This document shows, one piece after another, positions 47,121-55,456 of a stretch of DNA of 64,000 nt (position 1 is the first letter of the stretch; the number at the start of each line of letters is the position of its first letter). The DNA comes from Arthrobacter sp. CDRTa11 (GTDB lineage: Bacteria > Actinomycetota > Actinomycetes > Actinomycetales > Micrococcaceae). The DNA is taken from positions 1 to 64,000 of the forward strand of contig NZ_CP044532.1 of assembly GCF_026427775.1 (NCBI RefSeq), written 5' to 3'. The notes beneath the pieces were generated by a model, which searched no databases, was not told the origin of the DNA, and saw only the letters and a program-made list of their open reading frames with translations. A program made the translations under genes and the position numbers.

Positions 47121-48724
47121 ACGTTGACCTCTGCATCTGCCGCGACCACGGTGCCGTCGATCCGCCGGTTGAGGTGCCAGGGGTTCTGGTCCTGCAGCGG
47201 GGCCGGGAGGAGTTCCGGGGGGAGGTTTTGGTATGCGACGGGGCGGAGGAAACGGTTGATGGCGAGGGTGCCGACGGAGGTGGTGCGTGAATCGGAGGTG
47301 GCGGGGAAGGGTCCGCCGTGGACCATGGCGTGGCCTACTTCGACGCCGGTGGGCCAGCCGTTGACGATGATGCGGCCCACTTTCTGTTCGAGGGCCGGGA
47401 TCAGGGGCGCCGCCGTCGGGTAGTCCGCTGCGGTGAGCTGCAGGGTGGCGGTGAGCTGGCCTTCGAGCCGGTTGATGGCGTCCAGGAGGTCCTCGGTGTT
47501 GGAGTAGCGGATCACCAGGGACGCTGCGCCGAAGATCTCCTGGTGCAGCACCTCGTTGGTGACGAAGTCCCTGACCTGGGTGCCGAAAATGGTGGGTGCC
47601 GGGGCGTTTTCGGTGGGGCCGGTGGTGCCCTGTCCGACGACGGTGACGCCGTCTGCGGCGCCGAGGGCTTCCGCGCCGGCGTTCCAGGACCCGGCAATGC
47701 CTTCGGTCAGCATGGTCTGTCCCGCACACGCGGAAGCGGCGCGGCCGACGGCGGCAGCGAGTCTGTCCCCGAGCTCGCCCGCGGGGGCGAACAGCAGGCC
47801 CGGGGACGTGCAGAGCTGGCCTGAACTGCCGGTGACGGCCGTGACGTAGGCAGCGGCGAGGGAGTCAATGTCTTCGGCGGAGCCGTTGAGCGCGCCGTCA
47901 AAGACAAAGACCGGGTTCAGCGAGGACATTTCGGCGTAGACGGGGATCGGTTCGGGCCGGGCGGCCGCGGTGCGCATCAGCGAGATGCCGGCGGCCTGGG
48001 AGCCGGTGAAGCCCACGGCCTTGATCGCCGGATCCGCCACCAGGGCCTGGCCGATGCTGCTGCCGGGGCCGTAGACCAGGGAAAACACGCCCGGGTGCAG
48101 GCCGAAGTCCCTGACGGCCTTGGCCACTGCCTGGCCCACGAGTTCGCCGGTGCCCGGGTGGGCGTTGTGGGCCTTGAAGACCACCGGGCACCCCGCGGCG
48201 AGGGCCGAGGCGGTGTCGCCGCCCGCCGTCGAGAACGCCAGCGGGAAGTTGCTGGCACCGAACACGGCCACGGGGCCGAGCGGGATCTGCCGCTGGCGGA
48301 TGTCCGCGCGCGGCAGCGGTGTGCGGTCCGGGAGGGCCGGGTCGATGCGGACGCCGCGGAAGTCGCCCTGGCGGACCACGTTGGCGAAGAGCCGCAGCTG
48401 GCCCGTGGTGCGGGCGCGTTCGCCCTGCAGCCGGGCCGCGGGCAGCCCGGTTTCCTGGCCGGCTCGGATGACCAGTTCCTCGCCGATGGCCTCGATGTTG
48501 AACGCGATCGCATCCAGGAATGCCGCGTGGGTTTCCGGATCCAGCGTGGAGAACGAGGGGTAGGCAGCAGCGGCGGCGGAGGTCGCCGTCGTCAACTGAT
48601 CTTCGGTGATCAGCGAATAAGCGGGCTGAAGCTGTTCATTCGTGGCGGGGTTGAAGCCAAAAGCGGTCTTGCCTTCGCCGACGACGGGCTGCCCGGCGAT
48701 GAGGGAATGTCCGGTGAGTGTCAC
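47117..48724 (-). CDS. 2-oxoglutarate semialdehyde dehydrogenase (NADP-type aldehyde dehydrogenase)
   Basis: Oxidises 2,5-dioxopentanoate to 2-oxoglutarate, last step of the glucarate/galactarate route. The 535-residue protein has catalytic Cys305 (SGQLCTSPG) and Glu265 (YAEMSSLNP), the oxyanion/cofactor motif [16 protein letters not shown] and KAHNAHPGT, all typical of the type III semialdehyde dehydrogenase clade rather than general aldehyde dehydrogenases. It overlaps gudD by 4 bases and follows kdgD after 40 bases. Product entry into the citric acid cycle is standard for this pathway. Confidence 0.92.
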   Translation of the reverse strand: MTLTGHSLIAGQPVVGEGKTAFGFNPATNEQLQPAYSLITEDQLTTATSAAAAAYPSFSTLDPETHAAFLDAIAFNIEAIGEELVIRAGQETGLPAARLQGERARTTGQLRLFANVVRQGDFRGVRIDPALPDRTPLPRADIRQRQIPLGPVAVFGASNFPLAFSTAGGDTASALAAGCPVVFKAHNAHPGTGELVGQAVAKAVRDFGLHPGVFSLVYGPGSSIGQALVADPAIKAVGFTGSQAAGISLMRTAAARPEPIPVYAEMSSLNPVFVFDGALNGSAEDIDSLAAAYVTAVTGSSGQLCTSPGLLFAPAGELGDRLAAAVGRAASACAGQTMLTEGIAGSWNAGAEALGAADGVTVVGQGTTGPTENAPAPTIFGTQVRDFVTNEVLHQEIFGAASLVIRYSNTEDLLDAINRLEGQLTATLQLTAADYPTAAPLIPALEQKVGRIIVNGWPTGVEVGHAMVHGGPFPATSDSRTTSVGTLAINRFLRPVAYQNLPPELLPAPLQDQNPWHLNRRIDGTVVAADAEVNV

Positions 48725-48764
48725 TGTTGTTGCTCCTAGGGAGAGGTGGTCAGGAGACGGTTGT

Positions 48765-49679
48765 TCAGGAGACGGTGGCGATGAGGGCTTTGAGGTCCGC
48801 GAGATCCTGGGGTGCCAGGTTCTGCAGCGGCGGGCGGACGCCGCCGGCCGAGCGGCCGATCGCGTCCAGGCCCCCCTTGACGATGGAGACGGAGTAACCC
48901 TTGACCCGGTCGCGGATGTCCAGGTAAGGGATGACGAAGTCGTTGAGCTTCTTGTTGACGGCCACCCGGTCCTGGTTGCGGACGTCCTGGTAGAAATCCA
49001 GCGCGAACTGCGGAACGAAGTTGTACATGGCGGAAGAGTAGGTGCTCATGCCGAGCTGGAGCAGCGGAAGGGCAAAGGTTTCCGCGGTGGGAAGCCCGCC
49101 GAGGTAGAAGAGGCGGTCACCGAGCTTGGCGTAAACGCGGGCATCATGTTCGAGGTCGCCCACTCCGTCCTTGAATCCGATGAGGTTCTCGTGGCGGTCA
49201 GCCAGCGTGGCCACGGTGGTGTCCTTGTAAATCGCGTTGGCGCGGTTGTAGATGATCACACCCAGCGAGGTGGCGCTGCAGATGGCGCTGACGTGCTCCG
49301 TCAGGCCGCCCTGGTCAGCCTCGGTGAGGTACGGGGGGAGCAGCAGGAGGCCATCGGCGCCTGCCGCCTCGGCAGCCTTGGCGTTCTCGATGGCTTGGGC
49401 CGTGGATCCCCCGGCGGATGCCAGCACCGGCACCTGCTTGCCTACCTCGTCAACGGCGGTGCGGACCACGCGCTCTGATTCAGCAGGCGTAAGGGAGAAC
49501 CCCTCGCCGGTGCCGCCTGCTGCGAAGAGCCCGGCCACCGGAAAGCTCGCCTGCCAGGCGAGGTGCTTGCGGTAGTTTTCCTCATTGAACTGCAGCTCGG
49601 CGTTGAAGGAGGTCACCGGGAAGGACAGCAGGCCTTCCTTGAGGGTGTCTGCCAGTTCATTGGGGGTGTACTTTGCCAC
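48765..49679 (-). CDS. kdgD: 5-dehydro-4-deoxyglucarate dehydratase
   Basis: Decarboxylates and dehydrates 5-dehydro-4-deoxyglucarate to 2,5-dioxopentanoate. A DapA-superfamily barrel of 304 residues with Schiff-base Lys170 (NLIGFKDG) and Tyr144 (VIIYNRAN), plus the carboxylate-binding motif GGTGEG at 55-60. Those residues and the pathway neighbours separate it from dihydrodipicolinate synthase. First gene of its operon. A 14-base motif shared with the tctC promoter lies 72-85 bases upstream of its start. Confidence 0.93.
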   Translation of the reverse strand: MAKYTPNELADTLKEGLLSFPVTSFNAELQFNEENYRKHLAWQASFPVAGLFAAGGTGEGFSLTPAESERVVRTAVDEVGKQVPVLASAGGSTAQAIENAKAAEAAGADGLLLLPPYLTEADQGGLTEHVSAICSATSLGVIIYNRANAIYKDTTVATLADRHENLIGFKDGVGDLEHDARVYAKLGDRLFYLGGLPTAETFALPLLQLGMSTYSSAMYNFVPQFALDFYQDVRNQDRVAVNKKLNDFVIPYLDIRDRVKGYSVSIVKGGLDAIGRSAGGVRPPLQNLAPQDLADLKALIATVS

Positions 49680-49750
49680 GATGTGTCCTCTGTGTGAATG
49701 CCGCTGCCGGCCGGGGGTGTTGGTTCCCGACCAGAGTAGGCAGGCTAGGT

Positions 49751-49764
49751 GATGCGTGTCTAAG
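49751..49764 (+). promoter_or_regulatory. Candidate LysR site upstream of kdgD
   Basis: GATGCGTGTCTAAG matches the motif GATGCATGTCTAAG on the minus strand at 50749-50762 in 13 of 14 positions. Relative to the genes they precede, both copies have the same orientation and lie 70-110 bases upstream. A nearby CGCATC (49794-49799) makes a weak inverted partner. Confidence 0.55.
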
Positions 49765-49825
49765 TGCCTTTTCGTATTGATTGATACCTAAACCGCATCG
49801 CCAGCAGATCCCCGCGCAGTGGACG

Positions 49826-50713
49826 CTACTCCGTTCCGAATTCCAGGCTCTCCAGGAGCCTTCGCAGTGCCGGGTTGGCGACCTTGCGGTTCCAGATGGC
49901 ATGCAGTTCCACCGGATCTTGGCTGCTGGTGCCGGCCAGCGGCAGGAACTCAACCCCCTTAATGGCGAGGAGTGTGGCCGAATGCGGGACAAATGCCACG
50001 CCCCGGCGGGCCGCGACCAGCGAAACCATGGTGAGGATCTGGCTCACGGTATGGATGACGTTCCCGTGCTGGATGGTGTGCAGGCGGATCACCAGGTCGT
50101 AGAAGTATGCGGCTTTGGTGGGAGAGTGCATGATGAGGGGTTCGTCCTGGAGATCCGCGTCCCCGATGGGGCGGGAGAGGTCCGCCAGCCGGTGGCCCGT
50201 TGGTACGGCCAGCACCATGGACTCCCGGTACAGCAGGTGCGAGTCAAAAACATCCCGGTCAAAGGGCGGACGGGCAAGGCCCAGGTCCAGCTCGCCGGTG
50301 AGCAGGCCTTGGATCTGTTCACCGGTGACAAGCTCCTGGAGTTCAATGTCCACCTCGGGAAGAATGGCGGCGATTTCCTCCAGGAGCGGTCCCAGGATGC
50401 TGAATCCACTGGCTGCAGTGAACCCGACCCGCAGCACACCTGAGCGTCCCGTAGCGATCCGGCGGGCGGTGATGGGCGCCCGGTTGGCGAGGGCCATGAG
50501 TCTCCTGGCCTCATCCAGGAACGCGGTTCCGGCCGGAGTGAGTTGGACTTTTCGGTTGTCTCTTTCCAGCAGTTCCGTACCGATGCTCTTTTCGAGTTTT
50601 TGGATCTGGCGGCTGAGCGGCGGCTGGGTCATGTTCAGCCGTTCCGCGGCCCGTCCGAAGTGGAGTTCTTCGGCGACGGCGATGAATCCGGTCAGTTGGT
50701 CGAGAGTAAACAT
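49826..50713 (-). CDS. LysR-family transcriptional regulator 2
   Basis: The 295-residue protein has the winged helix-turn-helix at residues 1-60 (MFTLDQLTGFIAVAEELHFGRAAERLNMTQPPLSRQI) and a LysR effector domain. The N-terminus is highly similar to that of LysR regulator 1, so the two are paralogues with related sites. It stands between kdgD (same strand, 146 bases downstream of its stop) and tctC (divergent, 144-base gap). Shared motifs in both gaps suggest it controls both operons. Confidence 0.92.
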   Translation of the reverse strand: MFTLDQLTGFIAVAEELHFGRAAERLNMTQPPLSRQIQKLEKSIGTELLERDNRKVQLTPAGTAFLDEARRLMALANRAPITARRIATGRSGVLRVGFTAASGFSILGPLLEEIAAILPEVDIELQELVTGEQIQGLLTGELDLGLARPPFDRDVFDSHLLYRESMVLAVPTGHRLADLSRPIGDADLQDEPLIMHSPTKAAYFYDLVIRLHTIQHGNVIHTVSQILTMVSLVAARRGVAFVPHSATLLAIKGVEFLPLAGTSSQDPVELHAIWNRKVANPALRRLLESLEFGTE

Positions 50714-50748
50714 GATGCCTTTCCGGTATTACCCGATGCATTTTGGGG

Positions 50749-50762
50749 CTTAGACATGCATC
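50749..50762 (-). promoter_or_regulatory. Candidate LysR site in the LysR2/tctC gap
   Basis: Reads GATGCATGTCTAAG on the minus strand. It is part of an inverted repeat, GATGCAT (50735-50741) with ATGCATC (50756-50762). The 21-base centre-to-centre spacing is two helical turns, typical of LysR dimer pairs. It lies 36-49 bases from the LysR2 start and 96-109 from tctC. Confidence 0.6.
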
Positions 50763-50857
50763 ATAGTCGCTCTCTATAGTCGTTTTAGCGAGCCGGCGTG
50801 ATTCGGTTCACAGCATCATCCAGGATCCCGGCCCGGGGTTTTCTATGAGGAGTTCCA

Positions 50858-51859
50858 ATGAAGCACTTCCCCACCCGCCGCACAATTCTCGGTGCGGCCG
50901 CCGTCAGCCTGCTGGCGCTGACCGCCTGCGGCAATGTCGCCGGCGGCGGTACCGCCGATGCGGCCAAATACCCTACCGGCCCCGTCAGCCTCTCCGTGGG
51001 CCAGGCTGCCGGCGGCAGCACTGACCTGATCGCGAGGGCCCTCGCCGAAGGGGCCGCCAAGACCCTCGGCCAGCCGATGCCGGTGGTGAACAAGCCCGGC
51101 GCCAACGGCGCACTTGCCACCAAGGAGGTGGCCGGTAAGCCGGCCGACGGGCACGAACTGGTCCTGCTCAACGCGTCCCTGATCACCATCACACCGTTGG
51201 CAGTCACCGCCGATGAAGCCGTGAACATTGATGACCTGGACGTCATCGCCGGCTTGTCCCAGGACGATTACGTCCTCGTGGCCAGCACGGAGTCCGGCTT
51301 CAAGACGTTCGACGACGTCACCGCCGCAGGGCGCAACGTCACCTTTGGTACCACGGGTGTTGGCACCGGAAGCCAGCTGGCCCAGACCGTTCTCTTCAAG
51401 CAGGCCAAGGTCCAGGGAACCGACATCCCCTTTGACAGCGGCAAGCCTGCCCTGACGGCAGTCCTTGGCAACCAGGTTGAGCTCGCCACCATCCAGCTTG
51501 GTGAGGCGATGCCGCAGATCGAGGCCGGGAAGGTGACGCCGCTGCTGGTCTTCTCGGAGGAGCGCACCAGCTTCCTCCCCGATACCCCCACGGCCAAGGA
51601 AGCCGGCTACGACGTTCCGGTTGCGCAGTACCGCGCAGTGGCCGCCCCGAAGGGCACCCCGCAGGAAGTCAAGGACAAGCTGCTCGCTGCCTTCCAGGAG
51701 GCCTTCAAATCGGACGCCTACAAGGAGTTCAACAAGAAGAACTCGCTGACGCCGAAGGAGATCTCCGGCGAGGAGGTTGTCACGGAGTGGAAGGAATACG
51801 CCGCGAAGTACAAGCAGTTGGTGGAGAAGTACGGCATCAGCCTGAGCGGAAATAAGTGA
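50858..51859 (+). CDS. tctC: Tripartite tricarboxylate transporter substrate-binding lipoprotein (TctC)
   Basis: Captures a carboxylate outside the cell and delivers it to TctAB. The 333-residue protein has a Tat-like RR pair followed by a lipobox L-T-A-C, with Cys24 lipidated. Bug/TctC family blocks are present: VGQAAGGSTDLIARALAEGAAKTLGQPMPVVNKPGANGALA and the later TGVGTGSQLAQTVLFKQA. Ligand is unknown; the gudD/kdgD context suggests glucarate, galactarate or a related diacid instead of citrate. First gene of tctCBA-uspA. It starts with a good AGGAG site. Confidence 0.92.
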   Translation: MKHFPTRRTILGAAAVSLLALTACGNVAGGGTADAAKYPTGPVSLSVGQAAGGSTDLIARALAEGAAKTLGQPMPVVNKPGANGALATKEVAGKPADGHELVLLNASLITITPLAVTADEAVNIDDLDVIAGLSQDDYVLVASTESGFKTFDDVTAAGRNVTFGTTGVGTGSQLAQTVLFKQAKVQGTDIPFDSGKPALTAVLGNQVELATIQLGEAMPQIEAGKVTPLLVFSEERTSFLPDTPTAKEAGYDVPVAQYRAVAAPKGTPQEVKDKLLAAFQEAFKSDAYKEFNKKNSLTPKEISGEEVVTEWKEYAAKYKQLVEKYGISLSGNK

Positions 51860-52446
51860 GTCCTGTGAAAGGAACACCCGCAGTTCCCGCCGGAGGCAGC
51901 GAGTCGGCTGCCTCCGGCGGGGAAACCCCCGGTACCCGCCCCGGCGAGGTCTTGGACGACCTGACGCCGGAGCAGCTCGCAGCCCAGTGGGAGGAGGAGA
52001 AGCCTCCCGCGGCGGGAGCCCTGGCCAACGCCGCGTCATCCCTGGTCGTCATCGGCGTAGGCCTTGGCGCGGTGGTCCTGTCCATCATCATGGGACTGGG
52101 CACGCCGGCCACTCCGCAGCCTGGTCTCTGGCCGTTCATTATCAGCTGCGTCATGGTTGCCCTTGGGGTGTTCCAGCTCCTCGCCGGCCGGCACAACCGG
52201 GATGCCGAGAAGTTCACCCGCATGTCCACGGCGCCGCTGACCGGACTGGTGACCCTCGCCGCCATGGTGGCACTAATGCCGCTGATCGGCTTTGAGCTGC
52301 CGGCCCTCGTGCTGTGCATCATCTGGATGCGCTTCCTGGGCGGCGAAACGTGGCGCTCCACGCTGGTAGTCAGTGCCGCCGTCGTGATTGCGTTCTATGC
52401 CATCTTCGTCTTCGCGCTCAATACCTCCATTCCCCACCTTTTCTAG
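51856..52446 (+). CDS. tctB: Tripartite tricarboxylate transporter small membrane subunit (TctB)
   Basis: The 196-residue protein has a soluble Gly/Pro/Ala-rich N-terminus (about 1-55) and four predicted transmembrane helices (about 57-80, 88-105, 125-145 and 170-192), typical of TctB apart from the longer N-terminus. GTG 51856 overlaps the tctC stop by 4 bases; translation could also start at GTG 51862, three residues in. It pairs with TctA next to it. Confidence 0.87.
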   Translation: MSPVKGTPAVPAGGSESAASGGETPGTRPGEVLDDLTPEQLAAQWEEEKPPAAGALANAASSLVVIGVGLGAVVLSIIMGLGTPATPQPGLWPFIISCVMVALGVFQLLAGRHNRDAEKFTRMSTAPLTGLVTLAAMVALMPLIGFELPALVLCIIWMRFLGGETWRSTLVVSAAVVIAFYAIFVFALNTSIPHLF

Positions 52447-52455
52447 GAGACCACC

Positions 52456-53985
52456 GTGGATTTTCTGAATCCCGTTATCAACGGATTTGCGGTTGTCCTG
52501 GAGCCGACAAACCTCCTGTACTGCCTGATCGGCGTCGTGATCGGCATGCTGATCGGCGTGCTGCCCGGCTTGGGGCCCGCGGCAACCATCGCCATCCTGC
52601 TTCCCCTTACGTACAACGTGGAGCCTGTTACTGCCATCATCATGCTGGCCGGCATTTTCTACGGTGCGCAGTACGGCGGCACCATTACCTCCGTGCTCCT
52701 GCGGCTTCCAGGCGAAGCGTCCTCGGTGGTCACGGTGTTCGATGGCTACCAGATGGCAAAACAGGGCAGGGCCGGCACGGCGCTGGGCCTGGCCTCGATC
52801 GGATCGTTTGTCGGAGGCACCGCCGCCATCATCGGCCTGACATTCCTCGCACCCATCGTGGCCAGTTTCGCCCTGGACTTCGGTGCACCCGAGTACACCG
52901 CCCTGGCCATGCTCGGAATCCTCCTCGTGGCCACGATCAGCAGCGGATCGAAGGCCAAAGCACTCATCGCCGCCGCCCTGGGACTCCTGCTCGCCACCGT
53001 AGGCCGTGACATCTTCACCGGTGAAAGCCGCTTCACCTTCGGCAGCCTGCAGCTCGCCGACGGCATCGATTTTGTGCCGATCGCCATGGGCATCTTCGGC
53101 CTCGGTGAAATCCTCTACAACCTCGAGGAACGCCACCGGGCCGCCAAAGCACCGTCGAAGGTGACCAACGTCTGGCCCTCGCGCAAGGACCTTAAGCAGG
53201 CTTCCGGAGCCATCGGCCGCGGATCAGTGTTGGGCTTCTTCCTGGGAATCCTCCCCGGCGGCGGTGCCACCATCGCCTCCATGGCGTCCTACGCCATGGA
53301 AAAGAAGCGGGCCAAGCAGCCCGAGCGCTTTGGCAAGGGAGCCCCCGAGGGCGTCGCCGGACCGGAAACCGCCAACAACGCCGCCGCCACATCGTCCTTC
53401 ATCCCGCTGCTGACGCTTGGCATCCCGGCCAACGCCACCATGGCCTTGATGTTCGGTGCATTGCTGATCCAGGGTGTCACCCCCGGGCCGCAGCTCGTGG
53501 AACAGAACCCGGAGCTCTTCTGGGGCGTGGTCAACTCCATGTACATCGGCAACATCCTGCTGCTGATCATGAGCCTGCCACTGGTGGGCATCTTCGTGAA
53601 GATCCTCCGCGTCAGGGCCGCCATCCTGGCTCCCGTCACGGCACTCATCACGCTGCTGGGTGCCTACACCATCAACAACAGCATGTTCGACGTCACCCTG
53701 GTGGTTGTCTTCGGCATTGTCGGCTACCTGATGAAGAAGTTTGGCTTCGAACCGGGCCCCCTGGTGCTGGCGTTCGTGCTCGGTGAACTGCTGGAAAGCT
53801 CCATGCGCCGTTCCCTGCTGATGTTCGGCGGCGATCCGGTGGGCTTCTTCGGCCGCCCGATCTCGGCGACCCTTCTGCTGGTCTTTGTCCTGGTAGCCGT
53901 GCTCCCGGCCATCCGCAGCACCATCGCCAAGCGCAAAATATCCGCCACCACGGCCGTCACGCCGGACATCAAGGAGAAGGTATGA
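52456..53985 (+). CDS. tctA: Tripartite tricarboxylate transporter large membrane subunit (TctA)
   Basis: Main transport channel. The 509-residue protein has about 12 transmembrane helices. Family motifs are GMLIGVLPGLGPAATIAILLPLTY near the N-terminus and GFFLGILPGGGATIASMASYAMEK in the centre, the two re-entrant P-G-x-G loops. GTG 52456 lies nine bases after tctB. Its stop overlaps the uspA start by 4 bases. Confidence 0.94.
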   Translation: MDFLNPVINGFAVVLEPTNLLYCLIGVVIGMLIGVLPGLGPAATIAILLPLTYNVEPVTAIIMLAGIFYGAQYGGTITSVLLRLPGEASSVVTVFDGYQMAKQGRAGTALGLASIGSFVGGTAAIIGLTFLAPIVASFALDFGAPEYTALAMLGILLVATISSGSKAKALIAAALGLLLATVGRDIFTGESRFTFGSLQLADGIDFVPIAMGIFGLGEILYNLEERHRAAKAPSKVTNVWPSRKDLKQASGAIGRGSVLGFFLGILPGGGATIASMASYAMEKKRAKQPERFGKGAPEGVAGPETANNAAATSSFIPLLTLGIPANATMALMFGALLIQGVTPGPQLVEQNPELFWGVVNSMYIGNILLLIMSLPLVGIFVKILRVRAAILAPVTALITLLGAYTINNSMFDVTLVVVFGIVGYLMKKFGFEPGPLVLAFVLGELLESSMRRSLLMFGGDPVGFFGRPISATLLLVFVLVAVLPAIRSTIAKRKISATTAVTPDIKEKV

Positions 53986-54386
53986 GCATCATCGTCGGAT
54001 TTGTCCCCACTCCCGCAGGAGAAGCCGCGCTGACGGCAGGCATCGCGGAAGCCAAGCTCCGCAACGAGGACCTGGTGATCGTCAACTCGGCCCGGGAAGG
54101 CGCCCTCGTGGACAAATCCGTGGCACCCGACGACGTGCTGGCCCGGGCCGCCCGCCGTGCAGCCGACGCCGGGGTGAACGCAAGCGTGGTTCAGCCTCCC
54201 TACCAGCACGATCTTGCTGACGAGTTCCTCGACGTCGCCCGCGAAGCGGACGCATCGCTGATCGTCATCGGGCTCCGGCACCGTACCCAGGTGGGCAAGT
54301 TCATCCTGGGAAGCCATGCACAGCGGATCCTTATGCAGGCCGACCGCCCCGTCCTCGCCGTCAAGGCGGACGGAGCCGGTTTCTAA
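53982..54386 (+). CDS. Universal stress protein (UspA family), right-end copy
   Basis: A 134-residue single UspA domain, starting MSIIVGFVPTPAGEAAL. Nucleotide-binding residues are in VGKFILGSHAQRIL, preceded by SLIVIGLRHRTQ, and the protein ends V-K-A-D-G-A-G-F. It overlaps tctA by 4 bases, so it is made with the transporter. UspA proteins coupled to TRAP/TTT transporters are known in other bacteria (for example TeaD, which moderates TeaABC in Halomonas), so regulation of uptake is a good guess. It is a relative of the left-end copy at 31370-31762. Confidence 0.88.
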   Translation: MSIIVGFVPTPAGEAALTAGIAEAKLRNEDLVIVNSAREGALVDKSVAPDDVLARAARRAADAGVNASVVQPPYQHDLADEFLDVAREADASLIVIGLRHRTQVGKFILGSHAQRILMQADRPVLAVKADGAGF

Positions 54387-54530
54387 CTCCGTTGATGGGG
54401 GCAGCTGGCCAACGCTGCTGCACAGGACGGCAGGTGGTGTCCACGGGCGCCGCCTGCCTTCCGCTGTTTCTGCACATCAGCACACCGGCATATCAGGGCG
54501 TGCCCATCCAGCCCCGTGAGTCCCGCCGTC

Positions 54531-54602
54531 GTGGGGCACTTTGGGGAACAAAACGCGGGGACCGGGCCCAAACAACGGCGTGTCCGTGTCGAAGTGCCCC
54601 AC
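54531..54602. repeat. Interleaved inverted repeats between uspA and tetR
   Basis: GTGGGGCACTT (54531-54541) pairs with AAGTGCCCCAC (54592-54602), an 11-base perfect pair around 50 bases. A second pair, GGGCCC with AACG (about 54563-54576) and CGTT with GGGCCC (about 54606-54617), interleaves with it. This could fold as a pseudoknot-like RNA or serve as a transcription end of tctCBA-uspA and tetR, which converge here. No gene is supported between 54387 and 54617. Confidence 0.45.
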
Positions 54603-54617
54603 CTTCGTTCGGGCCCG

Positions 54618-55319
54618 TCACCCCCGCAGCGCTCCAAGGCCTGTGATAAGGGCCTCCAGCCCCAAGCCAAAGGCAACATCCGCCGGCTTGTGGTGCCCCT
54701 GGGCGGCCAGGCTCTGCACCGCCCCGGTGAAATGCGGGGTGGCGCCGGCCATGCTGCCGGCGTCGAAAATGTCAGCGGGTGCGGTCACGTCATACGCCGA
54801 GCCGAAAATGAACGATTCCAGCGCCACGATCGCGGAGACAATCCGCTCCTGCGGGAAGCCGGCGGCCAGGAAAGCGGCACTGACGGTCTCGTACATGGCG
54901 AGGGTCTGCGGTGCATCCGTCACGGGCAGGACTGCTATCACCGGGATCAGGGGAGTGTGCTGGGCGAAGACATCCCGGTAACTCCACGCCCATGTCCGGA
55001 CGGCGTCTTCCCAGGGTTCCACGCCGAAGCCGGACACATCCACCAGGGCCGTAAGGTGGTCCTCCACCAGCAGGAGGACGTCCCGTTTGGACGCCACATG
55101 GTTATAAAGGGCCGACGGCGCCACGTCGAGGAGGCGGGCCAGTCCGGCCATGGTGAGGCCGTCGTAGCCCTTCTTGCCGATGAGGTCCAGGGCGGCGGCC
55201 GTGATGCCAGCCTTGTCCAGGACGGCGGCTGACGGGCGCCCGGCGCGCCGCCGTGCTGTGGTGGAGGCATTGCCGGCTGCTCCGGTTCTGCTTCCTGATG
55301 CGGCTGATACTGCCGGCAT
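54618..55319 (-). CDS. TetR-family transcriptional regulator
   Basis: The 233-residue protein has a basic, Ala/Arg-rich N-terminal extension (about 1-30), then the TetR helix-turn-helix (about 32-80) with ALDLIGKKGYDGLTMAGLARLLDVAPSALYNHVASKRDVL. The ligand domain (about 100-230) is of the TetR_C_7/11 kind, with alanine-rich helices. It is divergent from the flavin amine oxidase gene across 137 bases containing a perfect palindrome, the likely operator. An amine or its aldehyde may be the inducer (inference). Confidence 0.92.
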   Translation of the reverse strand: MPAVSAASGSRTGAAGNASTTARRRAGRPSAAVLDKAGITAAALDLIGKKGYDGLTMAGLARLLDVAPSALYNHVASKRDVLLLVEDHLTALVDVSGFGVEPWEDAVRTWAWSYRDVFAQHTPLIPVIAVLPVTDAPQTLAMYETVSAAFLAAGFPQERIVSAIVALESFIFGSAYDVTAPADIFDAGSMAGATPHFTGAVQSLAAQGHHKPADVAFGLGLEALITGLGALRG

Positions 55320-55386
55320 TACTGGCCTTTCGGTGGGTTCTCCAGCATTATTCCACCCGCCTCTTCCGGAGCATGGCGCGAACCGC

Positions 55387-55418
55387 TATAGTTCTAATAA
55401 ATGAATGGCATTCATTTA
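55387..55418 (+). promoter_or_regulatory. Amine oxidase promoter overlapped by TetR operator
   Basis: The palindrome has 10-base arms, TAAATGAATG (55398-55407) and its complement (55409-55418), around a central G. A -10 element TATAGT (55387-55392), with a weak TTCCGG (55364-55369) 17 bases before it, puts the start of transcription near 55399, inside the palindrome. A bound TetR dimer would block the promoter. Confidence 0.7.
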
Positions 55419-55456
55419 GTGGTCCGCATCACTAGCGTGGCCACAGAGAGGAAACC

